64,000 nucleotides of DNA, taken from assembly GCF_000478175.1 (NCBI RefSeq), contig NZ_KI515778.1, forward strand, positions 71,237-135,236. Direction: 5' to 3'. Below are positions 35,772 through 42,771 of the stretch, one piece after another. A model generated the notes under the pieces. The model worked only from the letters and a program-made list of their open reading frames with translations. It did no database searches and was not told the DNA's origin. The position numbers and the translations under genes are program-made. The DNA is from Corynebacterium sp. KPL1814. GTDB taxonomy: Bacteria > Actinomycetota > Actinomycetes > Mycobacteriales > Mycobacteriaceae. How positions within the stretch are numbered: position 1 is the first letter of the stretch; each line of letters opens with the position of its first letter.

Positions 35772-37697
35772 CTACTCATCGTCTTCTGCGGCCCTGTCCT
35801 TGTTCTTCTTCTGTGCAAAGTCCTTGAGCTCGGCGCGGCGCTCTTCGCGTAGGGCGGCTTGCTCTGCGAGGTATTCATCCGATGCGTTGATGGTGTACCA
35901 CTCGTGGAGGTATGGATCATCGTTTTCAATTTCGGCGCCGGCACCGTGGTTTTCTGGAACGGCAGAAGAACTGAAGACGAAGTCGCCATTGTGCTCTTGG
36001 AGGCCCAAGTGGGTGCCGCGCTCGATGGCAGCATGGGCGTATTTCCTGCGCAGTATTGCGGGGTCGCGTGCCAAGTCTTTGCCCCACGCCACCATGATGC
36101 CGATGAGGATGAAGGTAAACGGCAGCGAGCTGGAGACCATGATGGACTGCAGGCCGCTGAGCGCATCCTTGCCGGCAATCAGCAGCAGGGACAAGGAAAT
36201 GCCGCCTAGGGCAACACCCCAAATTACAGAAATCAATGTTGAGGGGACCGGTCGACCGGATTGGGACATAGAGCCCATGACGTTGGTAGCGGAGTCAGCT
36301 GCCGTATTGAAGAAGACCACCACAGCAAGGAGAACGATGACCGTGGTGATGCTGGATAGCGGCAGCGATCTCATGAGATCGAACATCACATTCTCGCCGG
36401 AACCTTCAATCTCGATTCCGTCTCCATCCAGGTGGGTCTTGATCGCAGTGGCACCAAAGATGACGTACCAGAAAAGCGACAGGGTGGTAGGCACGAGCAT
36501 GATGACGAAGACGAATTCGCGAATGGTGCGCCCGCGGGAAATCTTCGCGATGAACATGCCGACGAAGGGCGACCAGGAAATCCACCACGCCCAGTACAGC
36601 ATGGTCCATGCGGTGACGAATTCCTTCTCCGGTTCACCTTGGGAGGCGGACAGGGACATCATGTCTTCGAAGTGCTTGAAGAACTGCAGCAGGGATGCGG
36701 GAATCAGATCCAGAATGTAGAGCGTTGGTCCGGTGATGAGCACGAAGACCGCGAGTCCGATGACCAGGCCCATGTTGATATTGGACAGGATACGGATGCC
36801 GCGCTTGATGCCGGACATTGCGGAAAGGATGAAAAGGATGGTGAGGATCGTAATGATCACCACCATGATGCCGTTTCCTTCGAGGGGCTTGCCGGTAAGA
36901 ATCGAGGTTCCCGTACGGATCTGCAGGGCACCGATACCCAGCGAGGTCGCCGTGCCGAAGAGGGTGACCAACACTGCGAAAATATCGACGATCTTTCCAA
37001 ATACTCGGTTATTCGAATCCGTAATGAGGGGTTCAAATAGCGAGGAAATAAGCGGGATGCGGCCGCGTCGATAAGCAGCATAGGCAAGCGCGCCGCCCAC
37101 CAGCGCAAAGATCATCCACGGCAACGTAGCGTGGTGAAGCACAGCCTGGGCAAAGGCCGGAAGGATGGCTTCTTGGCTGCCGGATTCAACGCCGGAGAGA
37201 TACGGCGGTGGAGTCAAGAATAGGGCAAGCGGTTCCATCGGGCCGTAGAAAACTAGGCCGATTCCCATGCCAGCGGCAAAGAGCATGGCGATCCAGGCGT
37301 TCCGGGAGAAATCGGGCTTGGAATCATCTGCGCCGAGCTTAATTTTGCCGGTTGGGGCGATAGCGATTGTCAGCAGGAATGCCGTGGTGGCAATCATGAT
37401 GATCGTAAATAGCCATCCAAAGTTCTGGACGACCCACGCCCGCATGGTGCTTCCTGTGCTGGCCAGATTATCTGGGGCGATGATGGCCCACAGGATAACG
37501 GCAAATGTAGATGCCAAGGCCACCGCAAAGACCGTTTTATTGGTCTTAAAATCTGCGCGGGTGTTTTCGACACTTACTCCGGGGATGAGGGCTGGATGAA
37601 TAGCGCGTTCCCCAGAAGCGGCTTTCGCAATGGCTGACCGTGCCTTCTGCGAGGTAGTTTCAGGTGACTTGTCACCTGAAGATCTAGGTTCGTTCAT
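35772..37697 (-). CDS. BCCT-family compatible-solute transporter (betaine/choline/ectoine type)
   Basis: 641 aa, twelve predicted membrane helices with cytoplasmic extensions. BCCT hallmarks: the glycine-rich GMGIGLVFYGPMEP stretch in TM3 and the aromatic motif WAWWISWSPFVGMFIAKISRGR in TM8, which forms the Trp box for trimethylammonium substrates. It resembles BetP/EctP/LcoP of C. glutamicum: symport with Na+ (or H+) for osmoprotection. The long charged C-terminus (EERRAELKDFAQKKNKDRAAEDDE) is of the kind that senses osmotic stress in BetP. Exact substrate not assignable by eye. AGAGG lies 7 nt before the ATG. It splits the usual rpsI-glmM neighbourhood. Confidence 0.9.
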   Translation of the reverse strand: MNEPRSSGDKSPETTSQKARSAIAKAASGERAIHPALIPGVSVENTRADFKTNKTVFAVALASTFAVILWAIIAPDNLASTGSTMRAWVVQNFGWLFTIIMIATTAFLLTIAIAPTGKIKLGADDSKPDFSRNAWIAMLFAAGMGIGLVFYGPMEPLALFLTPPPYLSGVESGSQEAILPAFAQAVLHHATLPWMIFALVGGALAYAAYRRGRIPLISSLFEPLITDSNNRVFGKIVDIFAVLVTLFGTATSLGIGALQIRTGTSILTGKPLEGNGIMVVIITILTILFILSAMSGIKRGIRILSNINMGLVIGLAVFVLITGPTLYILDLIPASLLQFFKHFEDMMSLSASQGEPEKEFVTAWTMLYWAWWISWSPFVGMFIAKISRGRTIREFVFVIMLVPTTLSLFWYVIFGATAIKTHLDGDGIEIEGSGENVMFDLMRSLPLSSITTVIVLLAVVVFFNTAADSATNVMGSMSQSGRPVPSTLISVIWGVALGGISLSLLLIAGKDALSGLQSIMVSSSLPFTFILIGIMVAWGKDLARDPAILRRKYAHAAIERGTHLGLQEHNGDFVFSSSAVPENHGAGAEIENDDPYLHEWYTINASDEYLAEQAALREERRAELKDFAQKKNKDRAAEDDE

Positions 37698-37878
37698 CGT
37701 TGATCCTCTCTAAGGCAAAAGAGTGAAGTATAACCTAGCTAATAATTTCATATAAATGCCGGAAAGTACGACTTAAAGCAAATTTCGCTTTTCGCCACAA
37801 GCACATTTTTCGTGATGTTGGTTACCCAACTGGCCTGCTTGCCGATGCCCAAACATGCAACCGATGGGTCCTACAAGG

Positions 37879-37884
37879 CATAAT
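37879..37884 (+). promoter_or_regulatory. -10 element for an apparently leaderless glmM mRNA
   Basis: CATAAT (37879-37884) lies 7 bp before the glmM ATG, and no ribosome-binding site precedes the start. Transcription would begin at or near the A of the ATG. The -35 is unclear. Confidence 0.45.
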
Positions 37885-37891
37885 TGACTGC

Positions 37892-39235
37892 ATGACTCGA
37901 CTATTTGGAACCGATGGAGTTCGCGGCCTCGCGAATAAAAAGCTGACTCCCATTTTGGCCTTGACGCTGGGACAAGCGGCTGCAGAGGTCTTTACTGCGC
38001 AGCGCGAATCTTATGAGCGCCGCCCCTTGGCAATCATCGGCCGTGATCCCCGCGTATCGGGCGAAATGCTTGATGCCGCAATCGCTTCCGGCTTGGCGTC
38101 CCGCGGCGTGGACGTTGTGCGCGTGGGGGTGCTTCCCACCCCAGCCATCGCCTTTTTGACGGATGATTATGGTGCGGATCTCGGCGTGATGATCTCTGCC
38201 TCCCATAATCCGATGCCAGATAATGGCATTAAGTTCTTTTCCGCTGGCGGTAAGAAATTACCGGATAGCGTGGAAGATGAGATTCAAGACGCGATGGATA
38301 ATCTCGTTGAGGAAGGCCCAACGGGCACCAAGTTGGGTCGCATTATCTCGGAGGCCCCTGATGGGCGCGAGCGCTATTTAGAGCACCTCAAGGATGTTGT
38401 ATCCACTGACTTAAGCGGCATCAAGGTGGTTGTGGATACGGCCAACGGCGCGGCGTCGAAAGTCGCTCCCAGCGCCTATGAAGCAGCAGGCGCTGAGGTT
38501 ATCCCGATTTACCACCGGCCCAATGCCTTTAATATCAACGAGAACTGTGGTTCTACCCATATTGAAAAAGCCCAGGCAGCGGTGCTCGAGCACGGTGCCG
38601 ATTTGGGCCTTGCCCACGATGGCGATGCGGACCGCTGCCTCGCCGTCGATGCCGAAGGCAACGTGGTCGATGGCGATCAGATCATGGCGTTGCTCGCGGT
38701 AGGGATGAAGGAAGACAATGACCTGCGCTTTAATACGCTCGTCGCCACAGTCATGTCTAACCTGGGTCTGACCCTCGCCATGGAAAAGCAAGGCATTGAG
38801 GTCCGCCACGCGGCAGTGGGCGATCGCTATGTGCTTGAAGAGCTCCACCGCGGCGATTTCTCCCTGGGCGGCGAGCAGTCTGGGCACGTCGTGCTTCCCG
38901 ATGACTCCACTACCGGCGATGGCACCCTCACCGGCCTTTCCATCATGGCGCGCATGGCCAAGTCTGGAAAGAGCTTGAAGGAACTGGCCTCCGTCATGAC
39001 CGTATTGCCGCAGGTGCTCATCAACGTTCCGGTATCCAATAAGGCCGCGATCATGGATTCTGCCGAGGTTAAGCAGGCCATTGTGGAGGCAGAAGAGGAG
39101 CTCGGGGAGACCGGCCGCGTGCTGCTGCGCCCCTCCGGCACCGAAGAACTGTTCCGCGTCATGGTGGAAGCAGCCGAAGAGGAGCACGCCCGCAAGGTGG
39201 CAGGTAGGCTTTCTGCCGTCGTCGCCTCGGTGTAG
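37892..39235 (+). CDS. glmM: phosphoglucosamine mutase
   Basis: GlmM, 447 aa, converts glucosamine-6-phosphate to glucosamine-1-phosphate for peptidoglycan precursors. MTRLFGTDGVRGLANKKLTP, the phosphoserine loop with Ser104 (MISASHNPMPDNG), the metal site AHDGDADRC, the sugar-binding GGEQSGHV and the phosphate loop LRPSGTEELFRVM are all present. With glmS, 6.6 kb downstream, it supplies the same pathway. The start codon directly follows a -10 box. Confidence 0.97.
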   Translation: MTRLFGTDGVRGLANKKLTPILALTLGQAAAEVFTAQRESYERRPLAIIGRDPRVSGEMLDAAIASGLASRGVDVVRVGVLPTPAIAFLTDDYGADLGVMISASHNPMPDNGIKFFSAGGKKLPDSVEDEIQDAMDNLVEEGPTGTKLGRIISEAPDGRERYLEHLKDVVSTDLSGIKVVVDTANGAASKVAPSAYEAAGAEVIPIYHRPNAFNINENCGSTHIEKAQAAVLEHGADLGLAHDGDADRCLAVDAEGNVVDGDQIMALLAVGMKEDNDLRFNTLVATVMSNLGLTLAMEKQGIEVRHAAVGDRYVLEELHRGDFSLGGEQSGHVVLPDDSTTGDGTLTGLSIMARMAKSGKSLKELASVMTVLPQVLINVPVSNKAAIMDSAEVKQAIVEAEEELGETGRVLLRPSGTEELFRVMVEAAEEEHARKVAGRLSAVVASV

Positions 39236-39260
39236 GCAGTTAAGAAAATAAGAAGTATTG

Positions 39261-39300
39261 GGGAACCATTTGGTATAAACCCCAGTCCAATGAAGGTGAG
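39261..39300 (+). promoter_or_regulatory. 40-bp ESX leader element, copy 2 (before the post-glmM operon)
   Basis: GGGAACCAT (39261-39269), TGG, CAGTCCAAT and GGTGAG at the same spacing as copy 1 (33312-33351). It starts 76 nt before the ATG at 39337. It contains TATAAA (39274-39279), which may be a -10. Confidence 0.6.
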
Positions 39301-39336
39301 CACACTTACCGCATATGGATTTGGGGATTTATACCG

Positions 39337-39651
39337 ATGTCTGAGGTTTTCCTTCGCCCTGCAGAGGCGATGACAGCACTACAACAAGCTATAAGCGCCA
39401 ATGATGAACAGCGCCAAGCTCACCGCGCCGACGTTCCAGACTTTCCTATTGCGGCGGCTGGGCGAAATTTCTCCGGGCACGGGGAACGCATCCGCAGCAT
39501 CCTCGCGCGCATTCATGACAATGGAACGTGGCACTTAGACAATATCTCTGCCACAGGTCAGGCAGCGCACGACCAGATGCGCGCATTCGCCACGTACGAT
39601 GTCGGCTTTAGCCGCTCCTTTGCAGGAGAGAGCGGAAAGGCCGTGGACTAG
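39337..39651 (+). CDS. small protein of the post-glmM ESX-like operon (Rv3440c position)
   Basis: 104 aa, mostly helical, no signal peptide. The N-terminal helix [19 protein letters not shown] is followed by a polar middle with [19 protein letters not shown], then [20 protein letters not shown]. Size and helix content recall WXG100-like ESX proteins, but no clear W-x-G hairpin or YxxxD/E is present. Position and length match Rv3440c of M. tuberculosis, also uncharacterised as far as I know. Its leader is shared with the WXG100 genes. It overlaps the next ATG/GTG by one base, so the two are co-translated. A role as secretion partner or chaperone of the 588-aa protein is inference. Confidence 0.7.
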   Translation: MSEVFLRPAEAMTALQQAISANDEQRQAHRADVPDFPIAAAGRNFSGHGERIRSILARIHDNGTWHLDNISATGQAAHDQMRAFATYDVGFSRSFAGESGKAVD

Positions 39652-41417
39652 TGAGTACGCTGACTAAATCGCTTTTAGGGGATTATTCCGCCGCCATTTC
39701 GCAGTTCCAATTGGCCTGCCTGGGACATTACTCTGGTCCCAGCATGCCATTGGGGCTTCTGGGTGAGCTCATCAGCGCGGTAGATGGAATCGCCCCGCAA
39801 AACATACTGCGCCATACCATCTCCGCGGTGGGAGGAAATCTGCCGCACGGCGGCGGGAAAGGCCTTGCGGATTTCCTGCGCACGGATGATTCCGATGTTG
39901 CCCATGGCACCTTGCGCGAGCACCTGACCGGCATTCAAAAGGATTTTGATATCCACCGCGATGAAGGCAAGCAGCTTACTGACTCCGCCAAGCAATGCTC
40001 GAGCGCTATTTCCGATGTCGTCGATACCTCCGATACCGCACTGACAGAGCTGATTTCTGCGGTCATCCCGCTGCTTAATATCTTGTCCATGGTGGCTACC
40101 AGGCACCCGCTGGCCAAGTTCATTATTCCCATCGTCTCCACCATTGGTGCGAAAATCATCGATGACACCAATGACTCTATCGCCAGCACGTGCCGGGACC
40201 GCGATGATGCCATTGAATCCTGTTACGACGAGTTTGAGTCGCGCTGCGAATGCGTCTGCGAGCGTCCTCTGCCTGAAGAATGCCCCGAGCCTGCAGAGGC
40301 CGAGGAGGATTCCTTCCCACCGCCAGTGGAAAAGTGCCCAGATACGCCAGCTCCCACGCGCCCGATGCCCGATGGCGGGGGCGACACCACTTCCACCCCG
40401 CCACAGTCAGCGCAGCCGACGCAACCCGCATCTACCGCTGAGTGCCCGCCCAAGCCGGAACCGATGCCAGAGCCGACCCCGGAGCCAAGGCCAGACCCGA
40501 AGCCAGGCCCGAAGCCGGCCCCGCAACCACAACCCGCGCCCGAGCCGAAACCAGCTCCCGAGCCGCAACCGGAGCCGAAACCAGGACCGGCTCCGAAGCC
40601 GGCTCCTGAACCCGCACCTGAGCAGCACCCTTCTGGGTGCCAGTGCCAACAGTGCCGCGGTTTCGTAAACGAGGCGCCTCGACAGAACGAATCCACGACC
40701 ACTCCGGCGCACGCAGATCCGAATCCTGAGCCGGAACCCAAACCACAAGACTGCCCACCAGAACAACAGGAACAACCCGCACCGCAGCCAGAACAGGACC
40801 CAGTACCTGAGCCTGTGCCGGAAGATTCTGAATGCGAAGAAGAACCAACAACACCGGCTGCCGTGGAAGATGATGCGGCCTGTGACATCGAGTCCTCCTG
40901 CAGCGGCAGCTTGGGAATCGTCGGTGCAGGAATCGCTTTGGTAGGTGTAGGCCTCATCATTGAAGGCGCTGCGGAGTGCCTGGAAAACATCGGCGATGCA
41001 GATTGCCCGGAGCCGGAACCGGAACCTGCGCCTGAACCAGAACCCGAGCCCGCACCGGAACCGGAACCGGAGCCATGCCCAGAACCTGAGCCTCAACCCG
41101 AGCCCGCGCCTGAACCCTGCCCGGAAGACGGAACAATTGAGCCACCTCCGGAGCTTTCCCAGGTGGAAGAGCCGGCCCCGCCTCCAGAAAAGGTACAGCA
41201 CCTGCAAGCAGCAGAAGCCGCTGGAGCTGGAGCACCTGCGCCAGAGCCGCAGCCTCAACCTGAGTCCGCACCAGCACCAGCGCCGGCACCGGCACCTGAA
41301 CAGCCACCGGCCCCAGCCCCGGCGCCGGCACCTGCTCCCGAGGCTGATACCCAGCCTGCGCCAGCGCCAGACTCAGATGAACCATCCGTGACTGCACGAA
41401 AGGCAGGGCAGTGGTAA
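39651..41417 (+). CDS. Pro/Glu-rich, Cys-rich membrane protein (Rv3439c position)
   Basis: 588 aa, GTG start overlapping the previous stop. An N-terminal helical domain (about 1-200) has amphipathic segments ([39 protein letters not shown]) and ends in Cys-rich [17 protein letters not shown] long tract of PEPxP and PxPE repeats follows (about 205-405, with CQCQQC inside). A single hydrophobic helix comes next ([20 protein letters not shown], about 419-440), then a second Pro/Glu tract with Cys and PAPAPAP runs to the end. No signal peptide. Position matches Rv3439c, annotated there as Ala/Pro-rich. The Pro/Glu tracts could span the cell wall. Function unknown; ESX-4 linkage is inferred from the shared leader. 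Confidence 0.75.
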   Translation: MSTLTKSLLGDYSAAISQFQLACLGHYSGPSMPLGLLGELISAVDGIAPQNILRHTISAVGGNLPHGGGKGLADFLRTDDSDVAHGTLREHLTGIQKDFDIHRDEGKQLTDSAKQCSSAISDVVDTSDTALTELISAVIPLLNILSMVATRHPLAKFIIPIVSTIGAKIIDDTNDSIASTCRDRDDAIESCYDEFESRCECVCERPLPEECPEPAEAEEDSFPPPVEKCPDTPAPTRPMPDGGGDTTSTPPQSAQPTQPASTAECPPKPEPMPEPTPEPRPDPKPGPKPAPQPQPAPEPKPAPEPQPEPKPGPAPKPAPEPAPEQHPSGCQCQQCRGFVNEAPRQNESTTTPAHADPNPEPEPKPQDCPPEQQEQPAPQPEQDPVPEPVPEDSECEEEPTTPAAVEDDAACDIESSCSGSLGIVGAGIALVGVGLIIEGAAECLENIGDADCPEPEPEPAPEPEPEPAPEPEPEPCPEPEPQPEPAPEPCPEDGTIEPPPELSQVEEPAPPPEKVQHLQAAEAAGAGAPAPEPQPQPESAPAPAPAPAPEQPPAPAPAPAPAPEADTQPAPAPDSDEPSVTARKAGQW

Positions 41418-41713
41418 TGAATAACGATTTCGCAGAATTCGCGCAAGGGTTTCGTGAGCGCACCGCGCGACGCATGTTGGAATTTGAAAAAAGCCTGGCT
41501 AAGGCCCAAGACGAGCTAGAAAAGTCCACGGCTAAGGCCGTGCAGCAGGCCAAAAATGAGCAGCATGGGGGAAAGGAAGGTGATGCGGTGGGGCATCGGC
41601 AAGCAGCTGCTGGAACGTGGCGCCGCGGTGGCAGAAGCGGCCAAAATGGTGCTGCCCCAACGCGTGTCAATAACGCATCGGGGCAGGTGAAATCTGTGCT
41701 GCGACGTGGATAG
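41417..41713 (+). CDS. small charged helical protein, third gene of the post-glmM operon
   Basis: 98 aa from ATG 41417, which overlaps the preceding stop (TAATG). The first about 55 residues form a convincing charged helix (FAEFAQGFRERTARRMLEFE, KSLAKAQDELEKSTAKAVQQ). After about 41575 this frame loses the high third-position GC of its neighbours and turns into Arg/Gly/Ser-rich text. A different frame (41584-41691) has coding-like composition there. So the gene may be frameshifted, or a separate overlapping small gene may exist. Function unknown. Confidence 0.5.
   Translation: MNNDFAEFAQGFRERTARRMLEFEKSLAKAQDELEKSTAKAVQQAKNEQHGGKEGDAVGHRQAAAGTWRRGGRSGQNGAAPTRVNNASGQVKSVLRRG
41584..41691 (+). 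CDS. overlapping 35-codon ORF, possible small gene or true C-terminus
   Basis: ATG at 41584 after GGAAAGGAAGG opens 35 codons reading MRWGIGKQLLERGAAVAEAA then KMVLPQRVSITHRGR. Third codon positions are mostly G/C, unlike the overlapping frame. It may be a separate small protein or the displaced end of the preceding gene (one-base shift). Tentative. Confidence 0.3.
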
Positions 41714-41715
41714 GT

Positions 41716-41738
41716 CTAATTCAGCGAGTTAGCTTTTA
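41716..41738 (+). terminator. short terminator of the post-glmM operon
   Basis: CTAATTC (41716-41722) and GAGTTAG (41726-41732) pair, with one G-U, across a 3-nt loop, then CTTTTA. It overlaps the 3' end of the convergent hydrolase gene. Confidence 0.45.
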
Positions 41739-42569
41739 GTCATCGCGGGCAACGCCGGCGCGCTCGGCTAGTTCGTCGCCAGTAAAGCTTTCTACCTTCT
41801 TCGCGCTCGCCTCAGGATCCGCAAAGCCATCGTAGGCGGACTCGCCGGCAAGGGTGGAGAGCAAGAAACCGGTGACGAGGCCGCGGGCGATTTCGGTGGG
41901 GCCAGATTGGAAGGCACCGGAACCGATGGCCAATTTGCGGAAGCGATCTTCGCTAAAGCCAGCCTGAGTGCCCTTGTCGATGGCCCGGAACGCCACCTGG
42001 CCGCGCCAGTTATAGGCCAGCTTGGCGGGGTTTCCGGCATTGAAAATGTCATCGCGACCAGAGCCAATGACCAAGCCTGGCGTATCGAGGCTGCGGGCGG
42101 CCTCGACGGCGGATGGGGCGGTCACGGCGGGATAAATGGCCGCGACGGCCTTGACCTTCGGGTTATCAACCGCGCTCAAAACCGCGGTGCCGCCGCCCAT
42201 TCCGTGGCCGATCATGCCGAGCTTGCCCGGCGATACGGTGATATTGCCGGTTCCGAGTTTTACCCCAGCGGCGATCTGCAACGCAGATTCCATGTCTGCA
42301 GACAGGTTGCGGTGGTCAGGGAACATGCCGGTCTCAGAATTGGGGGCGACCACGACGATGCCCCAGCTGGCGAGGTGGCGCAGCGTGGCGTGGTAATCCT
42401 TGATTTTGTGCATCCAGTCGTGGCCAAAGGCGACGGCGGGCAGGCCTTGGCCTTCCGCGGGGGTATAAACCTTGCCGGTAATACCCGCATAATCGAGGTC
42501 GCCAACCAGCACGCGGTTGCGGCCACGCTTCGATAACGTTCCGAGGTGTTTATTCAAATTCGCAGACAC
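41736..42569 (-). CDS. alpha/beta-hydrolase-fold protein lacking the nucleophile serine
   Basis: 277 aa, related to dienelactone hydrolase/PAF-acetylhydrolase-like folds: VYTPAEGQGLPAVAFGHDW, ASWGIVVVAPNSETG, LGTGNITVSPGKLGMIGHGM and VKAVAAIYPAVTAPSAVEAA. The nucleophile-elbow motif, normally G-H-S-M-G, reads G121-H-G123-M-G125 (codon GGA), so the catalytic Ser is Gly. It may be a non-catalytic binding protein or use another residue. Position and opposite orientation next to the Pro-rich gene match Rv3438. No signal peptide. Confidence 0.8.
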   Translation of the reverse strand: MSANLNKHLGTLSKRGRNRVLVGDLDYAGITGKVYTPAEGQGLPAVAFGHDWMHKIKDYHATLRHLASWGIVVVAPNSETGMFPDHRNLSADMESALQIAAGVKLGTGNITVSPGKLGMIGHGMGGGTAVLSAVDNPKVKAVAAIYPAVTAPSAVEAARSLDTPGLVIGSGRDDIFNAGNPAKLAYNWRGQVAFRAIDKGTQAGFSEDRFRKLAIGSGAFQSGPTEIARGLVTGFLLSTLAGESAYDGFADPEASAKKVESFTGDELAERAGVARDD

Positions 42570-42771
42570 GCATTCTAGGATAGATGAAGATCACCCCGTG
42601 CTGGTGGCAAGGGGTGGCGAGTGGCACATGCGGGGGATTCGCGGAGGCCAAAAGGGGTGCGCGGCGCCGAATTTCTATGGGTTGCCTTACTTGCGCGCCG
42701 GCGAGAAAGCAGGCGAAAATGTGCACTAGGTAACATTTTCTATGCTTCTCTGGGAAGGCAGGTCGCCGCAA

